The translations under genes and the position numbers were made by a program. Below, piece after piece: positions 1 through 8,302 of a stretch of 64,000 bases of DNA (positions are counted from its first letter, which is position 1; the number at the start of each line of letters is the position of its first letter). This DNA is from Oscillospiraceae bacterium (GTDB taxonomy: Bacteria; Bacillota; Clostridia; Oscillospirales; Oscillospiraceae): assembly GCA_017508045.1 (NCBI GenBank), contig JAFVZT010000024.1, positions 1-64,000 of the forward strand, read 5' to 3'. Under the pieces are notes generated by a model, which worked only from the letters and a program-made list of their open reading frames with translations, ran no database searches and was not told where the DNA came from.

Positions 1-1
1 A

Positions 2-211
2 AACAATGCCGTTATCAGTTTCAATGACGACGAGGAGGATGAACCTCCTCTACATATCGGGGATGTAATCGGTTTGACTGAATTACAACAATATTTACCG
101 AACCTATTGAAAAACGAAAATCAGAATGGTATAATCACAACCGTTGGTAAGTGTGGTAAAAAGTCATCCCTTGATGCTATACTGCACAGGCAGCCATCAA
201 GGGCTAATTAA
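2..211 (+). CDS. C-terminal part of an unidentified protein
   Basis: An open frame enters from the left edge and ends at TAA 209-211, encoding about 69 residues. The visible part starts with an acidic run (DDEEDE) and contains a hydrophilic Gln/Asn-rich stretch; no domain can be named. A strong terminator starts seven bases after the stop, which supports this as a genuine gene end. The base composition is AT-richer than the genes after 5 kb, so it may belong to an acquired segment lying mostly outside the window. Confidence 0.45.
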   Translation, partial: NNAVISFNDDEEDEPPLHIGDVIGLTELQQYLPNLLKNENQNGIITTVGKCGKKSSLDAILHRQPSRAN

Positions 212-217
212 CCGAAC

Positions 218-250
218 AAAATCCTCCCGATTCGTCGGGAGGATTTTCTT
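218..250 (+). terminator. Rho-independent terminator
   Basis: A perfect 13-bp stem with a TTCG tetraloop (218-230 and 235-247) runs into T residues. It ends the partial gene at the window edge and is nearly symmetrical, so it could also act on the other strand. Confidence 0.85.
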
Positions 251-277
251 GACAAATTGTTTCCTTTATGGTAAAAA
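249..277 (+). promoter_or_regulatory. Candidate sigma-A promoter
   Basis: TTGACA (249-254) is followed after 17 bp by TAAAAA (272-277). The -35 is consensus and the -10 matches at four of six positions. No gene with a ribosome binding site begins downstream; the first structure met is a hairpin with a T-tract, so the unit may make a short RNA. Confidence 0.45.
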
Positions 278-282
278 GATAA

Positions 283-353
283 AGCAAACTTGGTTTTTGC
301 AGCAAGGCCACGAAGGTTATTCGTTGCACCTACTGGACCAAGTTTGTTTTTCT
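283..353 (+). ncRNA. Possible small RNA or terminator hairpin
   Basis: A 10-bp inverted repeat (CAAACTTGGT 285-294; ACCAAGTTTG 337-346) encloses an inner GCAGC/GTTGC stem and a CGAA...TTCG hairpin, and is followed by T5 and a pyrimidine run. A promoter-like sequence ends at 277, so a transcript of about 70 nt would begin just before the outer stem and end at the T-tract. That layout suits a standalone sRNA. It could equally be one of a series of terminators downstream of the gene at the left edge. No RNA family is recognised. Confidence 0.3.
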
Positions 354-426
354 TTTCCCTCTTTTGCAGATAGCATTACAGGCTGCTATCAAAGAATCTA
401 AGTAATTAGGTTTATAAAGCAAAACT

Positions 427-456
427 ATCCCCTCGGAGCAATCCGTGGGGATTTTT
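427..456 (+). terminator. Rho-independent terminator
   Basis: ATCCCC-CGG pairs with CCG-GGGGAT (427-436 with 443-452, one internal T/T mismatch), followed by a T-tract. It separates whatever lies upstream from the CPBP gene. Confidence 0.7.
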
Positions 457-457
457 C

Positions 458-486
458 TTGCAGTTTCGCAACGATAGTGGTATAAT
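458..486 (+). promoter_or_regulatory. Promoter of the CPBP protease gene
   Basis: TTGCAG (458-463), a 17-bp spacer, then TATAAT (481-486). The start codon is 33 bp beyond the -10, leaving a short leader with a GTGGTGA ribosome binding site. Confidence 0.7.
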
Positions 487-518
487 TTCACTGTAATTCA
501 ATATCGTGTGGTGATTTT

Positions 519-1214
519 ATGAATAAGATATTTGAAAAGCACGAAACCTTATTCTGCATTTTGCTGATAGTCTTGTATGTTGTATTGAATTCTTTTTGTG
601 TTCAGAATTTTGGATATACAAGCTGCGTAGGGTTTGTTGTCAATACAATATTTTCTTTATTTTTAATCGCAATCGTATTGGCGCTAAAGGGTACAGCCTA
701 TTATGGGCTGACAAGGGTTAAAGACGCTAAAAAGTATTTCTATTTTGTCCCGCTTATTATGATTGCAACAGTTAATTTGTGGAACGGCATTAACATTAAA
801 AACACAAAGACGGAAATAATCTTCCATATTTTGACTATGATAAATATCGGATTTATCGAGGAAATCATTTTTAGAGGCTTTCTGTTTAAAATGATGGAAA
901 AGCAGAATGTCAAAAGCGCCATTCACGTATCTGCAATCACCTTTGGCATAGGGCATATTGTTAATTTGCTGAACGGAGCTGATTTGCTTCCGACCTTAAT
1001 GCAGATTTGTTACGCCATAGCAATCGGGTATTTGTTTGTCATTGTGTTTTATAAAAGCAAATCGCTTATTCCCTGCATCATAACCCATTGTGTAATCAAT
1101 TCTCTTTCTATATTTAATGTTAACAATGCCCTTTCGTTGTATGTTGCGCCTGTGTTTTTGACGATAGTGCCGCTTGTCTATGCAGGGTACATATACAAAA
1201 ATATTAAGGAATAA
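519..1214 (+). CDS. CPBP-family intramembrane metalloprotease
   Basis: The 231-residue protein is very hydrophobic, with about seven predicted membrane segments. It carries the three signature motifs of the CPBP (CAAX protease and bacteriocin-processing) family: EEIIFR near residue 115, FGIGH near 141 and HCVIN near 190. The two glutamates and the histidines are the expected metal-binding and catalytic residues. Relatives act in prenyl-protein-type cleavage, bacteriocin self-immunity or signalling; the substrate here is unknown, as no bacteriocin gene lies next to it. The ATG at 519 has its own promoter and RBS. Confidence 0.85.
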   Translation: MNKIFEKHETLFCILLIVLYVVLNSFCVQNFGYTSCVGFVVNTIFSLFLIAIVLALKGTAYYGLTRVKDAKKYFYFVPLIMIATVNLWNGINIKNTKTEIIFHILTMINIGFIEEIIFRGFLFKMMEKQNVKSAIHVSAITFGIGHIVNLLNGADLLPTLMQICYAIAIGYLFVIVFYKSKSLIPCIITHCVINSLSIFNVNNALSLYVAPVFLTIVPLVYAGYIYKNIKE

Positions 1215-1292
1215 CAAATTCTGCAGAAGATAGCACGCCCTCTTGTGCCACGGCACAGAGGTGTAATTCCGCATAATGAAGGGGAATAAACG

Positions 1293-2021
1293 ATGAACCA
1301 GACAATTAGGCAGCTCATGGAAAGAAAATCCGTGCGGGTTTTTACAGACAGACCTATCCAACCTGAGGAAGTGTCTGCTATTTTGGAGGCGGCGGTGAAT
1401 GCTCCCACAGCAGGCAATCAGCAGCTTTACACAATTATCCATGTAACCGATCCCCAGCTGAAGGCGCAGCTGGCAGAAACCTGTGACCACCAGCCGTTTA
1501 TTGCAACCGCGCCGCTGGTGATGGTATTCTGCGCCGACTGCCGCAAGTGGTATCGCGCCTTTCAGGAATACGGCTGCGACCCCAGAAAGCCGGGGGTTGG
1601 GGATTTGATGCTGGCTGTCAGCGACACCAATATCGCTGCGCAAAATGCAGTGGTGGCGGCGCAAAGTCTGGGTATCGGCTCCTGCTACATCGGCGATATT
1701 ATGGAAAACGCGGAGCAGCAGCGAAAGCTTTTGTCCCTGCCGCCCTATGTATTCCCTGCGGCAATGCTTGTTTTTGGGTATCCCACCGCCCAGCAGCTGG
1801 AACGGCCCAAGCCGCCCCGTTCGCAAATGCACCATATCGTCCACGAAAACAGCTATCGGGATATGGATGCCGGGGAGCTGAAGCAGATGCTTTCCGCAAA
1901 AGCAGGCGCCCGGGATTTTGAGAATTGGATACAGGCGTTTTGCAACAGAAAATACAATTCCGATTTTTCTCAGGAGATGACCCGTTCCGTTCAGGTTTAT
2001 TTAGAGGATTTTCAGGAATGA
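1293..2021 (+). CDS. Nitroreductase-family FMN oxidoreductase
   Basis: The 242-residue protein has the nitroreductase N-terminus (RKSVRVF at 12-18, FMN phosphate contacts) and an APTAGNQQ segment near 39-46, another flavin-binding region. Family members are cytoplasmic FMN enzymes that use NAD(P)H to reduce nitro compounds, quinones or flavins. The late Gly-Tyr-Pro segment is typical of the NfsA/FRP-like branch. There is no ferredoxin domain. It starts at ATG with GAAGGGGAA upstream. The gene is solitary, and a long inverted repeat follows its stop, between it and convergent trkH. Substrate cannot be read from the sequence. Confidence 0.85.
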   Translation: MNQTIRQLMERKSVRVFTDRPIQPEEVSAILEAAVNAPTAGNQQLYTIIHVTDPQLKAQLAETCDHQPFIATAPLVMVFCADCRKWYRAFQEYGCDPRKPGVGDLMLAVSDTNIAAQNAVVAAQSLGIGSCYIGDIMENAEQQRKLLSLPPYVFPAAMLVFGYPTAQQLERPKPPRSQMHHIVHENSYRDMDAGELKQMLSAKAGARDFENWIQAFCNRKYNSDFSQEMTRSVQVYLEDFQE

Positions 2022-2032
2022 TTGAAGCACGC

Positions 2033-2158
2033 AAAAAGGCTGTAAAGAAACCCTGATATTTATTCAGAATATGCATTGAAAAGCTTGCCTCCCTCTTTGA
2101 GAGGGCAAGATTTTGCGCATAAACTTTGAGTAAATATACGTTTCTTTACAGCCTTTTT
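2033..2158. repeat. 126-bp inverted-repeat element between convergent genes
   Basis: Two perfect 19-bp arms (2033-2051 and 2140-2158; AAAAAGGCTGT... and its complement) bound an 88-bp centre. The centre holds a second imperfect hairpin, CTTGCC...GGCAAG, at about 2083-2108. The arms end in A5/T5, so the element can terminate transcription from both the nitroreductase and trkH. The separated arms also look like a MITE or remnant of one; no target duplication is evident. Confidence 0.6.
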
Positions 2159-2161
2159 GTG

Positions 2162-3628
2162 TTATTTTCTTTTCCAGGTGCTGCGGGACAGCAAAACCAG
2201 AATTGGGAAGATTTCCAGTCTGCCTGCCAGCATATCCAAGCTCAGCATAATCTTGGAAAGGCTACTGAAATGGGCGTAGTTGCACATCGGCCCTACCCCC
2301 TCCAATCCGGGGCCGATGTTGTTGAAGCAGGCCAGCACCGCAGAAAGATTGGTTCCGACGGAGTTTCCGTCCAGACTGATTACAAGATAGCTGATTACTA
2401 TAATGATTATATAGGCTGCCAGATATGCATTGGTATTTGCCAGCACCGTTTCGCTGACGGCGCTACCGTTGTTGCGGACAAGCTGTACCTTCTTGGGATT
2501 CAGAACCTGCCGGATGTTTCGCCGCAGAATTTTAAATATCAGCATAAGCCGGGCCACCTTGAAGCCGCCACCGGTAGAGCCGGCGCAGGCACCGATCAGC
2601 ATCAGCATCAGCAAAATTCCCTTGCTGAAGGCGGGCCACTGACCGAAATCGACAGAGGAGAAGCCGGTGGTGGTCATAATAGAGCTGACCTGAAATGCAG
2701 CGTGAGTAAGGACCTCGCCCGGGGTATCGTAAAGGGTGTTGACCTTTGAGAAGATGTTTACGGCAATTAGAAGCACACTGACGGCAGCTATGCCGATGTA
2801 CAGCCGCAGCTCCTCGTCCTTCAGCACAGCCTTGAATTGCCGCAGGAGCAGCAGATAATAGCAGCTGAAATTAATACCGAACAAAAACATAAACACGGTG
2901 GTTACCCAAAGCACATAGGGACTGCAGCTGCCCATAGAATCGTTGTAAACACCGAAGCCGCCGGTGCCTGCGGTGCCGAAGGCGGTACACAACGCATCCA
3001 ATACCGGCATATTGCCAAACAGCAGGAAAATGAAATTGATAATCGTCAAAACCACGTAAATGATGTACAGGATCATAGCGGTGTTCTTCATTTTCGGCAC
3101 CAGCTTACCCACATCCGGGCCGGGGCTTTCCGCCCGCAGAAGATGCATAGTAAAGCCTGTATCCCGTTCGCCCCCAGGGACAATCGCCAGTAAAAATACC
3201 AGCACGCCCATACCGCCCAGCCAGTGACTAAAGCTGCGCCAATAGAGGATGCCCTTAGGCAGCGCCTCCACATTGCCCACCACCGATGCGCCGGTGGTGG
3301 TGAAGCCGGAGACAATTTCAAAAACAGCGTCAATATAGTGGGGAATCTCTCCGGAAAAAACAAAGGGCAGCGCCCCCAAAAGGCTCAGCATAATCCAGGA
3401 AAAGCCCACGCAGACAAAGCCCTCCCGGGCAGCAAACAGCCTGCCTGCTTTTCGGCAGATTAAATACATAGTCCCCGCCAACGTCCCACAAATAAGGATT
3501 GTGTAGCCAAACCCCAGTGCAGCAGTTGTCTCTCCGCTGAAGAAGCTGATGCCCAGTGCAGGGAGCATAAAAAATGCTTCTATGGCGATAATTTGTGACA
3601 AAAATCGCCCGATCATCTTAAAGTTCAT
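2162..3628 (-). CDS. trkH: TrkH potassium uptake channel subunit
   Basis: This is the membrane subunit of the Trk/Ktr K+ uptake system. The 488 residues show the four selectivity-filter loops expected of TrkH: TTTGAS, TAGTGGFGVY, TTTGFSS and NIGPGLEGVG, among roughly 10-12 membrane segments. The ATG at 3628 is preferred because GGAG sits seven bases upstream; the longer frame would begin with TTG inside the trkA boundary. It lies 26 bp downstream of trkA, in one minus-strand operon, as expected because TrkA gates TrkH. Transcription ends in the inverted repeat at 2033-2158. Confidence 0.95.
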   Translation of the reverse strand: MNFKMIGRFLSQIIAIEAFFMLPALGISFFSGETTAALGFGYTILICGTLAGTMYLICRKAGRLFAAREGFVCVGFSWIMLSLLGALPFVFSGEIPHYIDAVFEIVSGFTTTGASVVGNVEALPKGILYWRSFSHWLGGMGVLVFLLAIVPGGERDTGFTMHLLRAESPGPDVGKLVPKMKNTAMILYIIYVVLTIINFIFLLFGNMPVLDALCTAFGTAGTGGFGVYNDSMGSCSPYVLWVTTVFMFLFGINFSCYYLLLLRQFKAVLKDEELRLYIGIAAVSVLLIAVNIFSKVNTLYDTPGEVLTHAAFQVSSIMTTTGFSSVDFGQWPAFSKGILLMLMLIGACAGSTGGGFKVARLMLIFKILRRNIRQVLNPKKVQLVRNNGSAVSETVLANTNAYLAAYIIIIVISYLVISLDGNSVGTNLSAVLACFNNIGPGLEGVGPMCNYAHFSSLSKIMLSLDMLAGRLEIFPILVLLSRSTWKRK

Positions 3629-3654
3629 AAAACGACTCCACTTTTTTGAAAAAT

Positions 3655-5010
3655 TCAAGCAAAGATATCGTTAATCCGGTGCAGCACGCCGCCGCTGGTG
3701 ACCACCACAACAGTGTCACCCTCGGTAAATACGGAGTCACCGTTGGGAATGTGGGTGGTTATACCCCGGGTTATACTGGCGATAAGTACATTTGGCTTCA
3801 GCTTAATCTGCTTCAAGGGCGTGTTGCGGAATTTTGTTGCGCTGTCCACCAGAAATTCCACCGCTTCTGCCTGCCCGTCGGCGATGGCGTGGACGGAAAC
3901 CGCCGCGCCTACCTGATTTTCCATAGCCCGGACATAGCGGACAATGTTGTTGCTGCACAGCTCTCTGGGAACCACGATGGAGCCCAGAGACATCGCGTCG
4001 GCGATGCTGATATTTTCACCGCGGCTCAGCTTGGTAACAATTTGGGGAACGCTCTGGCTGCCAGCATACAGGGAAACGACCATATTCGTTTCATCGGTGC
4101 CGGTGAGGGTGATTACGGCGTCACAGCTGCCGATGCCTTGCGCCTCTAAGGTGGCGTGGCTGCTGCAATCTCCGTGTATTACAGAGGCCTGGGGCAGCTG
4201 GGCGGCAAGAGCAACACATTGGTTATAATCCTTCTCCAGAATTTGCACGGAGATTTTATCGTGCTCCAAAAGCTTTGCCAGATAATAGGATATTCTGCCT
4301 CCGCCGCAGATCAGCACATTTCGGACGCGGCGGGTGATTATGCCCAGGTTTTTCAGCAGGGTTGTCAAATCTGCCGTAGAGGCGGTAACAAAGACCCGGT
4401 CGCCCTCCTGCAGAACGAAATTGCCCCGGGGTGCAATGGCTTTTCCGGCACGCAGAACCGCGCACACCAGCACCCGGCACTTGACTACATTGCTCATTTC
4501 CATCAAAGAGACGTTACACAGCCTGCTACCTGCGTCCACACGTAGCTCGACGATTTCCGCGCGGCCCTTGGCAAAGGTGTCACGCCCCAGAAAGCCGGGG
4601 AATTTCAGCAAATGCTCAATTTCCAAAGCGGCCTGCTTTTCCGGGTTTACAGTCAGAGAAAGCGGGAAGATTTCTGGCATGGTTGCCACCTGCTCGGCAT
4701 ATTCCGGGTTGCGGATCCGGGCAATGGTATGCACCTTGGGGTTCATGCCGTGGGCGGTCATACAGCACAGAAGATTCAGTTCGTCCGCGCCGGTTGCAGC
4801 GATTACCAGCTCTGCCTCATCGATGCCTGCTCGCTCCAGCGTCTCCTTTGAAGCGCAGTTACCCCGAACGGCAATGGCGTCATAGCGCTCCACGGCAGTT
4901 TCCAAAACCCTGTCGTTTTGGTCGATGATTGTCAGGTTGTGTCCTTCTGCTGCCAGCTGCCGGCACAGAGTAATGCCGATCTTGCCGCCGCCTGCAATGA
5001 TAATATCCAT
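3655..5010 (-). CDS. trkA: TrkA NAD-binding regulatory subunit of potassium uptake
   Basis: This cytoplasmic protein forms the gating ring on TrkH and binds nucleotides. The 451 residues contain two tandem RCK units: Rossmann motifs IIAGGGKIGI at 3-12 and LICGGGRISYYLA near 230, each followed by a TrkA-C domain (for example NVLIASITR near 410). The two-unit architecture is full length. A good RBS (GGAGGTACGCT) precedes the ATG, and a consensus promoter lies at 5045-5073. It is first in the trkA-trkH operon. Confidence 0.95.
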   Translation of the reverse strand: MDIIIAGGGKIGITLCRQLAAEGHNLTIIDQNDRVLETAVERYDAIAVRGNCASKETLERAGIDEAELVIAATGADELNLLCCMTAHGMNPKVHTIARIRNPEYAEQVATMPEIFPLSLTVNPEKQAALEIEHLLKFPGFLGRDTFAKGRAEIVELRVDAGSRLCNVSLMEMSNVVKCRVLVCAVLRAGKAIAPRGNFVLQEGDRVFVTASTADLTTLLKNLGIITRRVRNVLICGGGRISYYLAKLLEHDKISVQILEKDYNQCVALAAQLPQASVIHGDCSSHATLEAQGIGSCDAVITLTGTDETNMVVSLYAGSQSVPQIVTKLSRGENISIADAMSLGSIVVPRELCSNNIVRYVRAMENQVGAAVSVHAIADGQAEAVEFLVDSATKFRNTPLKQIKLKPNVLIASITRGITTHIPNGDSVFTEGDTVVVVTSGGVLHRINDIFA

Positions 5011-5044
5011 AGCGTACCTCCTGTATTGCTCAGGTTACCGGATT

Positions 5045-5073
5045 ATTATAGCATCCTTCCTGTAATTTGGCAA
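5045..5073 (-). promoter_or_regulatory. Promoter of trkA-trkH
   Basis: On the minus strand TTGCCA (5073-5068), a 17-bp spacer and TATAAT (5050-5045) lie 35 bp upstream of the trkA start. Confidence 0.75.
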
Positions 5074-5246
5074 TAAGCACCGTAAATGCCCTTTTCCGGC
5101 AAGGTTTTCTTTGCCTATTATGGCAGCAGCATATTCTTTTTTAAAGAATAACTATGGTCATTTTTTTCTAAAAATAAAGGATAAAGTCTTTTGTTTTTTT
5201 GCCTCATATGGTAAAATAACAAAAAAAGACAGCAAGGTGGACAAAA

Positions 5247-5882
5247 ATGAAAACCTGTGTGATATTTTGCGCCGGAGGGTTCGACGGACTTGTTCAGCCC
5301 ATTCGGGAAAGCGACTATATTCTGGCGGCAGACGGTGGTCTGCGCTATGTGCAGGCGTTAGGTCTGACACCCCACGGGATTTTAGGGGATTTCGATTCTC
5401 TTGGCTATGTGCCGTCAGGGGCGGAGCGTTTTCCTAAGGAAAAGGACGATACCGATGCGATGCTGGCTGTGCGAAAGGGTCTGAAGGCCGGGTGTGACCG
5501 GTTTTTGCTTTACGGAGGCTTGGACGGTCCAAGGCTCGACCATACCCTTGCCAATTTCCAGACCCTGCAGTTTTTGGCAGACCGAAACGCCCGGGGGTAT
5601 CTTGTAGGAAAAGATTATCTTGTGACGGTGGTGAAAAACGGCACACTGCGTTTCGGGACGGCGGCACAGGGCATTGTGTCGGTTTTTTGTATGGGAACGC
5701 CGGCCCGGGGAGTTACCCTGCGGGGGCTGGAATATACTATGGAAAACGGTAGTCTTTCAACCGGGTTTCCTCTTGGTGTGAGCAACGGATTTACGGGAAA
5801 GGCGGCAGAAATTTCCGTTAAAGATGGCAGCCTTTTGATTTTGTGGGACAAAGCAAACGGGCTTGGGGAGGTGCTGCGATGA
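5247..5882 (+). CDS. thiN: Thiamine pyrophosphokinase
   Basis: Transfers pyrophosphate from ATP to thiamine to make thiamine diphosphate. The 211 residues have the family signatures: AADGGLRY near 30, the acidic GDFDSLG near 49-55, KDDTDA near 70 and GGLDGPRLDHTL near 93-104. Length is normal for ThiN. No thiamine riboswitch precedes it; the upstream region is AT-rich with a poor promoter match. Its TGA overlaps the ATG of the P-type ATPase (ATGA), so the two are translationally coupled, although their functions are not obviously related. Confidence 0.93.
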   Translation: MKTCVIFCAGGFDGLVQPIRESDYILAADGGLRYVQALGLTPHGILGDFDSLGYVPSGAERFPKEKDDTDAMLAVRKGLKAGCDRFLLYGGLDGPRLDHTLANFQTLQFLADRNARGYLVGKDYLVTVVKNGTLRFGTAAQGIVSVFCMGTPARGVTLRGLEYTMENGSLSTGFPLGVSNGFTGKAAEISVKDGSLLILWDKANGLGEVLR

Positions 5883-8287
5883 ACCTGACAGAGAACAAGG
5901 AAGCAACCGAAGAAATTAAAACCTGCTGTCCTGACCCGGAGCAGGGCCTGACCCATAAGCAGGCACAACAGCGCCTTGACTGCGGTCTAGGAAACCGTGT
6001 TTCCAATATCCAAAACCGCACCGAAGGACAAATCATTCTGCACAACTGCCTGACCTTTTTCAACCTTGTGTTTCTGGTGCTGGCGTTTTTGCTGATTTTA
6101 GTCGGCTCGTCGGCAATTAAGCTTACCTTTTTGGTAGTGGTGTTTATCAACGCCATCATTGGCTGTATTCAGGAGATTCGGGCAAAGCGTGCAGTGGATA
6201 AGCTGACGCTGGTGGCGGCGCAAACCGTAAAAACCCTCCGGAACGGAAGCTTTTTGCCGCTGCCCTCCCAGGAGGTGGTGCGGGATGACATCGTGGAGTT
6301 TTCCTCCGGTGACCAAATCTGCGCCGACGGTGTCCTGCGCACCGGCTATTTACAGGTTAACGAATCGCTGGTTACCGGTGAAGCGGATGCAGTTTCCAAA
6401 AAACCGGGAGATGCGTTAAAGTCCGGAAGCTTTGTGGTTGCCGGTAGAGGTCGCGTTCAGCTTACCGATGTGGGAGATGCGGCTTTTGCTGCCCGGTTGG
6501 CGGCGGAGGCAAAGAAAAATCCCAATGTGGCAAAGTCTGAAATGATGCGTTCCCTGGACAAACTGATTAAAGTGATCGGCATCGCCCTGATTCCCATGGG
6601 ACTGCTTTTATTTTTCCAGGAGCTTCTCATACTGAAATTGGGGCTGCAGACCAGCGCCGAGGCAACGGTGGCGGCGCTGGTTGGTATGATTCCCGAGGGG
6701 CTGTATCTTCTGACCAGCATCGCCTTAGCGGTCTCTGCCATTAAGCTGTCCCGGCAAAAAGTGCTTGTACAGGATATGAACTGCATCGAAACCCTCGCCC
6801 GGGTAGATGTTCTGTGCGTGGACAAAACCGGCACCATTACCGAGCCGTCTATGGAGGTGGAAAATGTTCTGCCCTTAACCAATGACCCGCCGGAGCTGCT
6901 GGAGGCGGCGATGACGGCACTGTACGGCGGCTCCGAGCCGGAAAACGACACCGGCAGGGCCCTTCGGGAGCTGTTTCACGGTAAGTCGGATTGGGTTTGC
7001 ACCGATTATATTCCCTTTACCTCCCAGACAAAATGGTGCGCCGGCGTCTATGAGGGTCAGGGTGCGTTCCTGGCCGGCGCGCCGGAAATTATTATGGGAA
7101 TCCGCTATGCAGAGCTGAAGCCGCAGGTGCAGCAGTGGTCTGCCTCCGGCTATCGGGTTTTGCTGGCGGCAGCTTATGACGGGATGCCTAAGGCAGGACA
7201 ATTGGACAGCGACAAGGTAAGACCCCTTGCGCTGATTTTGCTGACCAATCGAATCCGAAATTCCGCAAGAGAGACCTTTACATATTTTGCCCAGCAGGGC
7301 GTAACGATTAAGGTTATTTCCGGAGACAATCCGGATACGGTTTCCGCAGTAGCTGCCCGGGCGGGTATTGCAAATGCAGATCGCTGTGTCGATGCTACGG
7401 AATTGGAAACCAAGGAAGCTTTTCTGGAGGCAGTGGAGAAATATACCGTCTTCGGCAGAGTGACGCCGGATAAAAAGCGGGAGCTGATCCGGGCGCTGAA
7501 GGAGCAACGGCACACCGTTGCCATGACCGGCGACGGCGTTAACGATGTGCTTGCCATGAAGGAGGCAGACTGCGGCATTGCTATGGCAAGCGGCGCCCAG
7601 GCAGCCTGCCAGGTGGCGCGGCTGGTGCTGCTTAACTCCGACTTTGCCGCTATGCCCGGCATTGTGGGAGAAGGCCGCCGGGTTATCAACAATATCCAAA
7701 GAGCTGCCACGCTGTTTTTGGTGAAAAATATTTTCTCTCTGGGTACAGCGCTTTTGTGTATGATTACCGGCTGGGCGTATCCCCTTGAGCCTCAGCATAT
7801 GAGCATTATTTCCGGACTGACCATCGGTCTGCCGTCCTTCTTCTTGGCTATGGAGCCGAATTATGAGCGTGTCCGCGGACGTTTCTTAACAGGGGTGCTT
7901 CGCCGGGCGTTCCCCGGCGGCCTAACCAATATTCTGGTGATTTTGGCGGCACAGGCTTTTATGGCGGCGTTTTCCTTGCCCCTGGAGCAGATCAGCACCA
8001 TAAGCACCGCCGTTTTGTCGGCGGTGGGAATGCTGGTGCTGGTACAGGTTTGCAAGCCCTTTGACAAGTTCCGCAAGCTGGTTGTGGCGGCGGTAGGCGT
8101 GCTGCTTTTAGGCTGCTTTATCTTCCTTGGCGACCTGTTTGAGCTGTATATCCGTACGCCGGAGGCGGTGCTGGTACTGGTGACGCTTTTGATGATGACC
8201 CCGACGGTTTTTTATATTATGCAGCGTATATTTGATTGGGGCAATCACATCTATGACAAAATAAAAGTGAAATTTGCAAAAAAGTAA
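5879..8287 (+). CDS. CtpE-like cation-transporting P-type ATPase
   Basis: An 802-residue P-type ATPase with actuator motif TGEAD near 165, the phosphorylation site DKTGTIT with Asp near 315 and the hinge TGDGVND near 550. There are membrane segments before and after the cytoplasmic loops and a large C-terminal membrane region. The C-terminal PQHMSIISGLTIGLPSFFLA segment is characteristic of the CtpE-like group; mycobacterial CtpE has been linked to calcium uptake, so Ca2+ is a reasonable but unproven substrate. No heavy-metal CPx motif or N-terminal metal-binding domain is present. The ATG at 5879 is chosen for the GGGAGG upstream and the ATGA overlap with thiN. Confidence 0.88.
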   Translation: MNLTENKEATEEIKTCCPDPEQGLTHKQAQQRLDCGLGNRVSNIQNRTEGQIILHNCLTFFNLVFLVLAFLLILVGSSAIKLTFLVVVFINAIIGCIQEIRAKRAVDKLTLVAAQTVKTLRNGSFLPLPSQEVVRDDIVEFSSGDQICADGVLRTGYLQVNESLVTGEADAVSKKPGDALKSGSFVVAGRGRVQLTDVGDAAFAARLAAEAKKNPNVAKSEMMRSLDKLIKVIGIALIPMGLLLFFQELLILKLGLQTSAEATVAALVGMIPEGLYLLTSIALAVSAIKLSRQKVLVQDMNCIETLARVDVLCVDKTGTITEPSMEVENVLPLTNDPPELLEAAMTALYGGSEPENDTGRALRELFHGKSDWVCTDYIPFTSQTKWCAGVYEGQGAFLAGAPEIIMGIRYAELKPQVQQWSASGYRVLLAAAYDGMPKAGQLDSDKVRPLALILLTNRIRNSARETFTYFAQQGVTIKVISGDNPDTVSAVAARAGIANADRCVDATELETKEAFLEAVEKYTVFGRVTPDKKRELIRALKEQRHTVAMTGDGVNDVLAMKEADCGIAMASGAQAACQVARLVLLNSDFAAMPGIVGEGRRVINNIQRAATLFLVKNIFSLGTALLCMITGWAYPLEPQHMSIISGLTIGLPSFFLAMEPNYERVRGRFLTGVLRRAFPGGLTNILVILAAQAFMAAFSLPLEQISTISTAVLSAVGMLVLVQVCKPFDKFRKLVVAAVGVLLLGCFIFLGDLFELYIRTPEAVLVLVTLLMMTPTVFYIMQRIFDWGNHIYDKIKVKFAKK

Positions 8288-8302
8288 AAGGCAGGTGAGA
8301 AT

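Noticed and set aside
144..401. 85-codon open frame at the left end
   Set aside because: It overlaps the end of the partial gene, two hairpins and a promoter; no RBS or family features.
5100..5247. TPP riboswitch before thiN
   Set aside because: The AT-rich upstream region lacks the CTGAGA-type thi-box and stems; thiamine salvage kinases are often unregulated.
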